DNA from: Solirubrobacteraceae bacterium | GTDB lineage: Bacteria > Actinomycetota > Thermoleophilia > Solirubrobacterales > Solirubrobacteraceae | DNA: 12,289 nt | Direction: 5' to 3' | Assembly (NCBI GenBank): GCA_030149625.1 | Contig: JASLHP010000139.1 | Location: forward strand, 1 to 12,289 | Shown: positions 1 through 5,981 of the stretch, piece by piece | Layout of the letters: each line of letters opens with the position of its first letter | Numbering within the stretch: the stretch's first letter is position 1 | The notes under the pieces: model-generated | What the model saw: the letters and a program-made list of their open reading frames with translations, nothing else | Told to the model about the DNA's origin: nothing | Databases searched by the model: none | Made by a program: the position numbers and the translations under genes

Positions 1-54
1 GCGGCTTTGCCGTCGCACGCGGCTTTGCCGTCGCACGCGGCTTTGCCGTCGCTC
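1..54. repeat. 18-bp tandem repeat, three near-identical copies, coding for AKPRAT units
   Basis: The unit is gcggctttgccgtcgcac. Copies lie at 1-18 and 19-36 (identical) and 37-54 (one base different: ctc for cac). Degenerate units continue to about base 100 (gtggcttggccg at 55-66 and 85-96). The period is a multiple of three and the minus-strand reading encodes Lys-Pro-Arg-Ala-Thr-Ala units. It is therefore a coding minisatellite. Its position at base 1 suggests that assembly stopped inside the repeat. Confidence 0.8.
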
Positions 55-337
55 GTGGCTTGGCCGGACGTTTGGGCGTCGCACGTGGCTTGGCCGCGGG
101 ACCCGCGCTCGCTGCGCGCTCCGGCTTTCGCCCAGACCGACGCGTCGTGGACGTGGGCCTGGCGGTCTGCCCGGACTTGGTCGCAGACGCGGACCCGATC
201 GCCGAACGCTTCCTGGCTTCGACGTCGATCGCATCCGCGGCGTCGAGTAGCTGCCGGTACTCGGCCACGGCCGGCGCCAGCGCCCGCAGACGCTCATCGA
301 TCTCGGCCCGTACTCGCTCGAGCACGTCAGCGGCCAT
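1..337 (-). CDS. Partial small protein with AKPRAT-repeat basic tail (3' end off the window)
   Basis: An open frame without stops starts at ATG 337-335 and runs off base 1, giving 112 visible residues. A GGGGA ribosome-binding site lies about 6-7 bases before the ATG. Residues 1-45 form a charged, probably helical segment (MAADVLERVRAEIDERL and on). From about residue 46 the protein becomes Ser/Thr/Lys/Arg/Pro/Ala-rich, and from about residue 86 it falls into hexapeptide repeats, AKPRAT or close variants. This resembles the disordered DNA-binding tails of histone-H1-like bacterial proteins. It could also be a linker before a C-terminal DNA-binding domain that is missing here. It follows the response-regulator gene on the same strand after a 67-base gap and may share its transcript. 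I do not recognise the family. The coding call rests on the open frame, the ribosome-binding site and the codon-periodic repeat. Confidence 0.65.
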   Translation of the reverse strand, partial: MAADVLERVRAEIDERLRALAPAVAEYRQLLDAADAIDVEARKRSAIGSASATKSGQTARPTSTTRRSGRKPERAASAGPAAKPRATPKRPAKPRATAKPRATAKPRATAKP

Positions 338-404
338 GGCCGTTCCCCACAATCATCGCTTCGCCTTTTCTATCACGTGTCAGCTTGCCGCCCGGAAGCG
401 ACGG

Positions 405-1058
405 CTAGTGCGCAACTCGCAGATACGCGAGCACGGCCAGCACGCGCCGGTGGTCTTCGTTGCACGCCGGCAAGTCGAGCTTGGCGAAGATGTTGGTGAT
501 GTGCTTCTCGACGGCGCCGGCGGTCACACACAAGCTCTCGGCGATCGCCGCGTTGGAGCGCCCCTCGGCCATCAAAGCCAGCACGTCACGCTCGCGCGCT
601 GTCAGGCCGGACAGCGCCTGAGCGGCGCCCTCGCGCGGCGCCAAGAGCTCGGCGACGACCTGGCGGTCGAGCACCGTGCCGCCGGCGGCCACACGGTGCA
701 GGGCGTCGATGAAGCCGCGCACGTCGCCCACTCGCTCCTTGAGCAGGTAGCCGATCCCGGCGGTGTCCTCGCCGATCAGCTCGCTCGCGTAGGCGGTCTC
801 GACGTATTGCGAGAGCACGAGAACCCCCAGCTCGGGCTGACGCCGGCGCGCCTCGATCGCCGCCAACAGCCCCTCGTCGCTGTATGTGGGCGGCAGGCGC
901 ACGTCGACGATCGCGAGGTCCGGCCGGTGCCCGGCGATCGCCCGCAGCAGCCCGGGGCCGTCCTCTACCTGTGCGACGACCTCGATCTGGCTCTCGCGAA
1001 GCAGCGCCACGAGCCCTTCGCGAAGCAGCGCGAGATCCTCAGCGATGACTACCCGCAC
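405..1058 (-). CDS. NarL/LuxR-type response regulator (DesR/LiaR-like)
   Basis: This 217-residue protein has the full two-domain layout of NarL-family regulators. The N-terminal receiver carries acidic residues E7/D8, phospho-acceptor D52 in the string IVDVRLPP, and the conserved lysine K107 in YLLKE. The C-terminal LuxR helix-turn-helix covers about residues 150-195 (LTARERDVLALMAEGRSN, then AVEKHITNIFAKL). It should bind DNA as a dimer when phosphorylated by the kinase encoded just upstream. The start is GTG 1058-1056, with GAGGTG about eight bases before it. It overlaps the kinase stop codon by 10 bases, which indicates translational coupling and a cognate pair. The TYSDEG insertion after the phosphorylation site is, from memory, common in actinobacterial paralogues. 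Family membership alone therefore does not prove DesR function. The target is unknown, but the desaturase two genes upstream is the obvious candidate. Confidence 0.93.
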   Translation of the reverse strand: MRVVIAEDLALLREGLVALLRESQIEVVAQVEDGPGLLRAIAGHRPDLAIVDVRLPPTYSDEGLLAAIEARRRQPELGVLVLSQYVETAYASELIGEDTAGIGYLLKERVGDVRGFIDALHRVAAGGTVLDRQVVAELLAPREGAAQALSGLTARERDVLALMAEGRSNAAIAESLCVTAGAVEKHITNIFAKLDLPACNEDHRRVLAVLAYLRVAH

Positions 1059-2089
1059 GGGAGCCGCACCTCGAGCAGCGTGCCACCGTCCTCGGGGCTG
1101 CGAACGCTCAGACTGCCGTCGAGCGCCTCGACGCGGGCACGCAGCCCGGCGAGCCCCGACCCCTCGGGGTCGGCCCCACCGCAGCCGTCATCGCCCACCA
1201 CCACCACCAGGGCCCTGCACTCGTTGCGCAGCGCCACCCAGCTGCGCTGCGCGGCGGCGTGCTTGGCGGTGTTCGTGAGCGCCTCGGCGATCACGAAATA
1301 GGCGGCGCTCTCGATCGCCGGAGCCAGCCCGCGATTGGTGTCGGCCTCGACCGCCGTCCCCAGGCCGTAGCGAGCGGCGAGCGACTGCACCGCCGCCACC
1401 AGGCCACGGTCGGCGAGTAGCGGCGGCACGATTCCCCGGGCGAGGTCGCGCAACTCGGCGATCGCGTGGTGCGCCTCTCGCTGCGCGTCGAGAATCAGGC
1501 CGCGGATCTCGGACTGCCCCTGCACGCGCAGCTCCGCGCGCCCGAGCTGCAGCGTCAGCGCGACGAGGCGCGCCTGCGCGCCGTCGTGCAGGTCGCGCTC
1601 GATCCGCCGCAGCTCCGCCGCCTGGGCGTCCAAGGCCTGGCGGCGCGTGCGCGTCAGCATGTCGATCCGCGCGCGCAGCGCGCGGCGGCCGTGCGCGACG
1701 AGCACGCGGTCGTGCAACGCGATCAGCGAGTAGGCGCTGCCGGCGGTGGCGAGCCCGAGCAGCGCCCACGCCGGCCAGAACGTATGCGCACCGGCGAGCA
1801 GCCATGTGAGCAGCCACGTGAACACGAGGATCATCGCCGCCGCGCCGACGAGCGCCCACACGCACGCGACGCGACGCACCGCTCCGCGCGGCTGACGCCA
1901 CGCCCAGCTCGCGCTGAGCTCGAGCAGCACGAGGTCGCCCAGGCCGAGCCACGCCCACGCCGGCCAGAGGTAGCCCTGGCCGCCGAGCGCCCAGATCGCC
2001 GCGAGCAACGCCGCGGTCAGAAACGCGAGCCGGCGGACCAGCGAACGCGCGTACTCGCCGATCGACAGGCCGGCGGCGAGCGTCGGCAT
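1049..2089 (-). CDS. Sensor histidine kinase, HisKA_3 type with four membrane segments (DesK-like layout)
   Basis: The protein has 346 residues. The N-terminal half is membrane-embedded, with hydrophobic segments near 21-36, 41-60, 74-99 and 103-122 and no sizeable external sensor domain. A predicted helical, charged linker (about 133-163) leads to the HisKA_3 dimerisation box RRIERDLHDGAQARL with phospho-acceptor H168. The ATPase domain shows an N-box (EALTNTAKHA, N273), a G1 box (GDDGCGGAD, D300/D301), GLAGLRARVEALDG, and a GGT near 335. This is the layout of intramembrane-sensing kinases such as DesK and LiaS. The open frame extends to 2557, but the upstream part lies antisense-free inside the desaturase gene in another frame and reads as low-complexity Arg/Pro. 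I therefore chose ATG 2089. Its ribosome-binding site is poor, and GTG 2155 is an alternative. The stop overlaps the regulator start by 10 bases. Confidence 0.88.
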   Translation of the reverse strand: MPTLAAGLSIGEYARSLVRRLAFLTAALLAAIWALGGQGYLWPAWAWLGLGDLVLLELSASWAWRQPRGAVRRVACVWALVGAAAMILVFTWLLTWLLAGAHTFWPAWALLGLATAGSAYSLIALHDRVLVAHGRRALRARIDMLTRTRRQALDAQAAELRRIERDLHDGAQARLVALTLQLGRAELRVQGQSEIRGLILDAQREAHHAIAELRDLARGIVPPLLADRGLVAAVQSLAARYGLGTAVEADTNRGLAPAIESAAYFVIAEALTNTAKHAAAQRSWVALRNECRALVVVVGDDGCGGADPEGSGLAGLRARVEALDGSLSVRSPEDGGTLLEVRLPCG

Positions 2090-2163
2090 CCAGCGTCGCG
2101 GGCGCGCTCCCGGCGCGAGGGAAAGGTCGAGCGGCGGTCGAGCGTGCTGCGCCACAGGTGGCA

Positions 2164-2196
2164 ATGGTCTCACGCCTCGGCGCAGGCGTAGACCAT
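2164..2196. promoter_or_regulatory. 33-nt dyad between desaturase and kinase genes: candidate operator or attenuator
   Basis: Arms ATGGTCT-c-ACGCCT (2164-2177) and AGGCGTAGACCAT (2184-2196) pair over 13 bp with one bulged base (c2171) and a 6-nt loop (cggcgc). It lies in the 158-base gap, about 75 bases before the kinase ATG. No T-run follows on the minus strand, so a canonical intrinsic terminator is unlikely. A regulator-binding dyad, an mRNA stem limiting read-through, or a processing site are all possible. Confidence 0.5.
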
Positions 2197-2229
2197 CAGC
2201 GTCGTGGCCCACCGGCGGACGTCGAGCAA

Positions 2230-2246
2230 GGCGCGCCTCGCGCGCC
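2230..2246 (-). terminator. GC-rich hairpin directly after the desaturase stop
   Basis: Read on the minus strand, GGCGCGC-gag-GCGCGCC gives a perfect 7-bp stem with a 3-nt loop, starting one base past the desaturase TGA. Only two T residues follow. It could be a weak or Rho-assisted terminator, or a 3'-end stabiliser that lowers kinase expression relative to the desaturase. High-GC actinobacterial terminators often lack a U-tract. A chance GC palindrome cannot be excluded. Confidence 0.35.
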
Positions 2247-2247
2247 G

Positions 2248-3228
2248 TCAGAGCGCCTTCGCCGCTTGGCGGCTGGCGCCGATGCGCTGCACGTCCCACA
2301 CCAGCCCCATGCGCTCCAGCGCCGCGATCACGAGGCCGGAGATGTCTGGCTCGCCCCTGCCCATGCCGTGAAAAGCCGACGTTGGAAACGCGTGATGATT
2401 GTTGTGCCATGCCTCGCCGAGCGAGAACGGGGCGAGCCACATCAGGTTGCGCGAGTGGTCCTCGGTCGCGAACCGGCGCCGGCCGAAGAAGTGGCACAGC
2501 GAGTTGATGCTGTAGGTGACGTGGTGGAGCACGAGCATGCGCACGGCTCCGCCCCACAGCAGGCCCTCGAGGCCCGCGTCGACGCCGCCGCCGATCAGCA
2601 CGCCCAGCGCGAACGGGATCGCGAAGCCGAGCAGCGCCCAGAGCACGAACGTCTCATCGACGAACGACACGACCGGGTCCGCGAGCAGGTCGGGAGCGAA
2701 GCGCTCGCGCGAGCCGCGCTGGGTGTGGTCGAACAGCCAGCCGACGTGTGCGTGTGCGAGGCCGCGCAGCGCTCCGCGCCAGCCGCCGCCGCGATCGACG
2801 TGCGGGCTGTGCGGGTCGCCGAGGCGGTCGGAGTAAGCGTGGTGCTTGCGGTGGTCGGCGACCCAGGAGATGACCGGCCCCTCGACCGCCATCGTGCCGA
2901 GCACCGCCAGCACACCGCGCACGAACGGCGAGGTCTTGAAGCTGCGATGCGTGAGCAGCCGATGGAAGCCGACGGTCACGCCGAGCCCGGTCGGGACATA
3001 CATGATCAGGAAGATCGCGATGTCGCGCCAGCGCAGCTCTTCGTTCCACATCTGCCAGCCCGCGAGCACCAGCAACAGCGGCGGCACGACGGTGATCAGA
3101 CCGGTGATCGTGCGGTCTAGGCTCTCGAGAACGGGCTCCTGAATCTCCTCCGGCGTGGGACCCTCGCGCAGCTGCCGCGTGTCCTCAGCGGGCTGGGTCG
3201 CGGCGAGCGGTCCGACGGTGACGCTCAT
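2248..3228 (-). CDS. Membrane fatty-acid/acyl-CoA desaturase (delta-9 type)
   Basis: This 326-residue integral-membrane di-iron desaturase should introduce a double bond into acyl chains (acyl-CoA or phospholipid-bound) using O2 and an electron donor. All three histidine boxes are present: HRLLTH (H89, H94), HRKHH (H126, H129, H130) and HNNHH (H275, H278, H279). H159/H161 and H246 are likely extra ligands. Hydrophobic segments lie near 42-58, 69-88, 103-122 and 194-216. There is no fused cytochrome b5 or ferredoxin domain, so an external redox partner is needed. The closest known type is mycobacterial DesA3 or cyanobacterial DesC-like delta-9 desaturases. The ATG at 3228 is preceded by GAGGGA at short spacing. 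The gene lies 97 bases after the oxidoreductase and is followed on the same strand by a two-component pair, as in the Bacillus des-desK-desR operon. The exact regioselectivity cannot be read from sequence. Confidence 0.93.
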   Translation of the reverse strand: MSVTVGPLAATQPAEDTRQLREGPTPEEIQEPVLESLDRTITGLITVVPPLLLVLAGWQMWNEELRWRDIAIFLIMYVPTGLGVTVGFHRLLTHRSFKTSPFVRGVLAVLGTMAVEGPVISWVADHRKHHAYSDRLGDPHSPHVDRGGGWRGALRGLAHAHVGWLFDHTQRGSRERFAPDLLADPVVSFVDETFVLWALLGFAIPFALGVLIGGGVDAGLEGLLWGGAVRMLVLHHVTYSINSLCHFFGRRRFATEDHSRNLMWLAPFSLGEAWHNNHHAFPTSAFHGMGRGEPDISGLVIAALERMGLVWDVQRIGASRQAAKAL

Positions 3229-3276
3229 GGTCCCTCACATGCTGAACGCAGCGCGCGCGCCTGTCGGTGCGGGGGG

Positions 3277-3311
3277 CCACCGAGATCGGTGGGGCTAGCC
3301 CCCGGCCGGGG
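3277..3311. promoter_or_regulatory. Three abutting palindromes upstream of the desaturase
   Basis: Three perfect dyads overlap end to end: ccaccga-ga-tcggtgg (3277-3292), ggggctagcccc (3291-3302) and ccccggccgggg (3300-3311). They fill the middle of the 96-base gap, 14 bases after the oxidoreductase stop and about 49 bases before the desaturase ATG. On the minus strand no T-run follows. They could terminate the oxidoreductase transcript as a GC-only hairpin, form an operator array controlling the desaturase, or do both through alternative foldings. The central CCCC stretch can pair with either neighbouring GGGG block. Confidence 0.45.
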
Positions 3312-3324
3312 ACTGTGGGCAGCC

Positions 3325-4317
3325 TCAGCTGTCGCGCACGTCGAGCACGATCTTGCCGGTGGCGCGACGCTCGTCGAGTGTCTTCAGCGCCTCCGCTGCG
3401 CGTTCCAGAGCGAAGCGCTCGCCGACGATCGGGCGAATGTAGCCGGCGTCGACCATGCCGTTCACCGCCGCGCCGATCTCGCGGTTCAGATCGGGCTTGG
3501 CCATCGCGTAGGCGCCCCAGCCGGCGCCCACGACCTCCGTGTTCTTCAGCAGCAAGCGGTTGACGCGCACCTCGGGGATCGAGCCGCCGGTGAATCCGAC
3601 GACGACCAGGCGCCCACCCTCGCGCAGCGAGCGCAGGCTGTCGGTGAAGCGATCGCCGCCGACCGGGTCGAGCACCACGTCGACGCCGCCGCCGGAGAGC
3701 TCGAGCACGGAGTCCTTCCAGCCGTCGCCGAGCAGCAGCGTGTGGTCGGCGCCGGCCCGCTCGGCGACCGCGCGCTTGGCCTCGCTCGAGACGAGCGCGA
3801 TCGTCTTCGCCCCGAGGCCCTTGGCGACCTGCAGCGAAGCGGTGCCGACGCCGCCGCCGGCGCCGTGCACGAGCACCGTCTCACCGGCTGCCAGACGCCC
3901 GCGCAGCAGCAGCGCGAAGTACGCCGTGTGGTAGTTGAGGATCAGCGACGCTCCCTGCGCGAAGTCGAGCGCGTCCGCCAGCGGAAACGTGAAGAACTCG
4001 GGCGCGACAGCGGTCTCGGCGAAGCCGCCCAGCGCACAGAACGCCGCCACGCGATCGCCGGGCTTGACCGACGCGCCCTCCGTTGCGCTGAGCACCACGC
4101 CCGCGACCTCGCTGCCCGGCACGAACGGCAGCGGCGGTTTCAGCTGGTACTGGCCGCGTGTCTGCAGCAGCTCCGGAAACGATACGCCGGCGGCGTGTAC
4201 CTCGACGAGCACGCCCGCGCCCGGCGTCAGCATGTGCGAGAGCTCGGGCTCCGGCAGCTCGACGAGCGCGAGCGCGCTGTCGGGACCGGACTCCTCGACG
4301 ATCTGGATGGCTCTCAT
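3325..4317 (-). CDS. NADPH:quinone oxidoreductase-like zinc-free MDR-family reductase
   Basis: This 330-residue medium-chain dehydrogenase/reductase has the quinone-oxidoreductase pattern. The N-terminal GroES-like catalytic fold (about 1-120) carries FVPGSEVAGVV where zinc alcohol dehydrogenases have the GHE zinc site, so the zinc ligands are absent. The Rossmann fold (about 125-260) has the dinucleotide loop HGAGGGVGTASLQVAK (G152-G157). DVVLDPVGG (about 213-221) and GRLVVVGFTGG follow in the expected order. It should transfer hydride from NADPH to a quinone, enone or enoyl-type acceptor in the cytosol; the substrate cannot be predicted. The ATG has no ribosome-binding site but lies eight bases after a CATAAT -10 box, consistent with a leaderless transcript. 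It is divergent from the formate dehydrogenase and upstream of the desaturase on the same strand. It could share a transcript with the desaturase if the dyads in between allow read-through. Confidence 0.9.
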   Translation of the reverse strand: MRAIQIVEESGPDSALALVELPEPELSHMLTPGAGVLVEVHAAGVSFPELLQTRGQYQLKPPLPFVPGSEVAGVVLSATEGASVKPGDRVAAFCALGGFAETAVAPEFFTFPLADALDFAQGASLILNYHTAYFALLLRGRLAAGETVLVHGAGGGVGTASLQVAKGLGAKTIALVSSEAKRAVAERAGADHTLLLGDGWKDSVLELSGGGVDVVLDPVGGDRFTDSLRSLREGGRLVVVGFTGGSIPEVRVNRLLLKNTEVVGAGWGAYAMAKPDLNREIGAAVNGMVDAGYIRPIVGERFALERAAEALKTLDERRATGKIVLDVRDS

Positions 4318-4325
4318 CGCCGGGG

Positions 4326-4331
4326 ATTATG
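4326..4331 (-). promoter_or_regulatory. -10 box of the oxidoreductase gene, leaderless arrangement
   Basis: Minus-strand CATAAT (5 of 6 to TATAAT) lies eight bases before the ATG at 4317. Transcription would therefore begin at or one to two bases before the start codon. No ribosome-binding site is present in this interval. I see no convincing -35 element. Confidence 0.5.
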
Positions 4332-4376
4332 TATCAGCAGACACCCATCCGGCGTGCGCCCCGGCGCGAGCTGGCG

Positions 4377-4382
4377 CATAAT
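4377..4382 (+). promoter_or_regulatory. -10 box of the formate dehydrogenase gene
   Basis: Plus-strand CATAAT (5 of 6 to TATAAT) is the mirror of the divergent box at 4326-4331 and one of only two AT-rich spots in the 127-base gap. It predicts a leader of about 55 bases that includes the GAAGGAG ribosome-binding site at 4431-4437. The -35 region is not recognisable, which may mean that an activator is needed. Confidence 0.4.
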
Positions 4383-4444
4383 CGCTCCGATCGCGTTCGG
4401 GGCTGCGGTAGCCGGACGGCAACCCTCGAGGAAGGAGTCAGGCC

Positions 4445-5647
4445 ATGGCAAAGGTCCTGTGCGTGCTCTACGACGACCCGATCGATGGCTACCCACCGCC
4501 CTACGCGCGCGCTGACGTGCCGCGCATCGAGCGCTACCACGACGGCCAGCGCACGCCGACGCCCGCGGGTCTCGGCTTCGCGCCAGGCGAGCTCGTGGGG
4601 TGCGTCTCGGGCGAGCTGGGGCTGCGCGAGTTCCTCGAGGGCGCCGGCCACGAGCTCCTCGTCACCTCGGACAAGGACGGTCCGGACTCCGCGTTCGAGC
4701 GCGAGCTCCCGGACGCGGAGGTCGTGATCTCACAGCCGTTCTGGCCCGCATACCTGACCGCCGAGCGGATCGCCAAGGCGCCGAAGCTGAAGCTCGCGCT
4801 GACGGCGGGCATCGGCTCCGATCACGTCGATCTGCAGGCGGCGATCGAGCACGGCCTGACGGTCGCCGAGGTGACCTACTCCAACAGCATCAGCGTCGCC
4901 GAGCACGTCGTGATGATGATCCTGGCGCTGGTGCGCAACTACATCCCGTCCCATCAGTGGGTGCTTGACGGCGGCTGGAACATCGCCGACTGCGTCTCGC
5001 GCTCGTACGATCTCGAGGGCATGCAGGTCGGCACGGTCGCCGCCGGGCGCATCGGCTCGGCGGTGCTGCGGCGCTTGCAGCCGTTCGAGGTGGGCCTGCA
5101 CTACACCGACCGCCACCGGCTGCCCGGCGACCTCGAGCGGCAGCTCGGCGTCAGCTTCCACGCGAACGTCGAGTCGCTCGTGGAGGTCTGCGACGTGGTC
5201 ACGATCAACGCGCCGCTGCACCCCGAGACCGAGAACCTGTTCGACGCGCGAATGCTCGCACGGATGAAGCGCGGCGCCTACCTGATCAACACGGCACGCG
5301 GCAAGATCTGTGACCGCGATGCGGTCGCCCAGGCATGCGCGAGCGGTCAGCTCGCCGGCTACGCCGGAGACGTATGGTTCTCGCAGCCGCCGCCGCGCGA
5401 GCATCCCTGGCGCTCGATGCCGCATCACGGCATGACCCCGCACACATCCGGTACGAGCCTGTCCGCGCAGGCGCGCTATGCGGCTGGAGCGCGCGAGATC
5501 CTCGAGTGCTTCTTCGACGGGCGTCCGATCCGCGACGAGTATCTGATCGTCGACGGCGGCAGACTCGCCGGCACTGGCGCGCACTCCTACAGCGAGGGCA
5601 ACGCCACCGGCGGCTCGGACGAGGCCGCACGCTTCACGAGCGGCTGA
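4445..5647 (+). CDS. fdh: NAD-dependent formate dehydrogenase
   Basis: This 400-residue cytosolic, metal-free enzyme of the D-2-hydroxyacid dehydrogenase superfamily oxidises formate to CO2 and makes NADH. It is near-collinear over its whole length with the Pseudomonas sp. 101 and Mycobacterium vaccae enzymes, judged from memory, beginning with MAKVLCVLYDDP. All key residues are present (count includes Met1): I123, N147 for formate binding, the Rossmann loop AAGRIG (199-204), D222 selecting NAD over NADP, R285, Q314 and H333 in TPHTSG. The C-terminal tail with GTGAHSYSEGNATGG is also kept, so the gene looks intact. GAAGGAG seven bases upstream fixes the ATG. Two cysteines of the Pseudomonas protein are replaced by S146 and A256. 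The 3' end overlaps the convergent membrane-protein gene by 14 bases. The physiological role is probably auxiliary NADH from formate. Confidence 0.96.
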   Translation: MAKVLCVLYDDPIDGYPPPYARADVPRIERYHDGQRTPTPAGLGFAPGELVGCVSGELGLREFLEGAGHELLVTSDKDGPDSAFERELPDAEVVISQPFWPAYLTAERIAKAPKLKLALTAGIGSDHVDLQAAIEHGLTVAEVTYSNSISVAEHVVMMILALVRNYIPSHQWVLDGGWNIADCVSRSYDLEGMQVGTVAAGRIGSAVLRRLQPFEVGLHYTDRHRLPGDLERQLGVSFHANVESLVEVCDVVTINAPLHPETENLFDARMLARMKRGAYLINTARGKICDRDAVAQACASGQLAGYAGDVWFSQPPPREHPWRSMPHHGMTPHTSGTSLSAQARYAAGAREILECFFDGRPIRDEYLIVDGGRLAGTGAHSYSEGNATGGSDEAARFTSG

Positions 5648-5981
5648 GCGACGGCGCGAGCACGCGGGCGTCGGCCAGCGCCCACGTGGCCGCGGCGGTG
5701 GCCGACGCGACGATCAGCACCGCGGGCCACGCGCCGACGGCCAGCGCAAGCAGGTGCGAGACGACGAACGCCGCGAAGCCGACGCCGCCCAGGCGCGCCG
5801 CGACGCGAGCGCCGTGGCGACGTCTCCAGATCTCGACGCAGCACAGTCCGCCGGCTGCCAACACGAGGCCCCCCAACGGGCGCGAGCCGCTGGCCGCGAC
5901 CACACCATAGCTGGAGATCAGCGAGCCGGCCGCGAGCGGAGCGGTGGGCAGCGGGCGCATGTCGCGCAGCGTAGCGCTCAC
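5634..5981 (-). CDS. Small four-TM membrane protein of unknown function
   Basis: The product is a 115-residue hydrophobic protein. Hydrophobic segments lie near 15-33, 35-52, 65-82 and 84-103, with a positively charged loop RRRHGARVAAR (53-63), suggesting four membrane passes with that loop inside. I do not recognise a named family. The GTG at 5981-5979 overlaps the TGA of the upstream stress-protein gene (GTGA), a typical coupling arrangement. An ATG at 5960 (residue 8) is an alternative start, but neither has a good ribosome-binding site. The 3' end overlaps the convergent formate dehydrogenase by 14 bases. The hydrophobic pattern and the coupling argue that it is real. A partner role for the stress protein at the membrane is only a guess from position. 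Confidence 0.72.
   Translation of the reverse strand: MSATLRDMRPLPTAPLAAGSLISSYGVVAASGSRPLGGLVLAAGGLCCVEIWRRRHGARVAARLGGVGFAAFVVSHLLALAVGAWPAVLIVASATAAATWALADARVLAPSLSRS

Noticed and set aside
1..54. CRISPR array
   Set aside because: The 18-bp units are contiguous without spacers, in frame with a coding sequence, and give a basic peptide repeat.
374..379. CACGTG palindrome before the repeat-tail gene
   Set aside because: It is six bases only, with no second site and no link to a known regulator here; chance is sufficient.
60..1301. Plus-strand frame of 413 codons over the regulator and kinase
   Set aside because: It is antisense to two well-recognised genes with overlapping stop/start, and its composition is that of a shadow frame.
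2090..2557. N-terminal extension of the kinase into the desaturase gene
   Set aside because: The extension reads as Arg/Pro/Ala-rich shadow of the desaturase on the same strand. Recognisable kinase membrane sequence begins at about 2089.
3289..4515. Long plus-strand frame antisense to the oxidoreductase
   Set aside because: The translation is His/Arg/Asp-rich with no fold signature, while the minus-strand protein matches a full MDR enzyme. It is a shadow frame.
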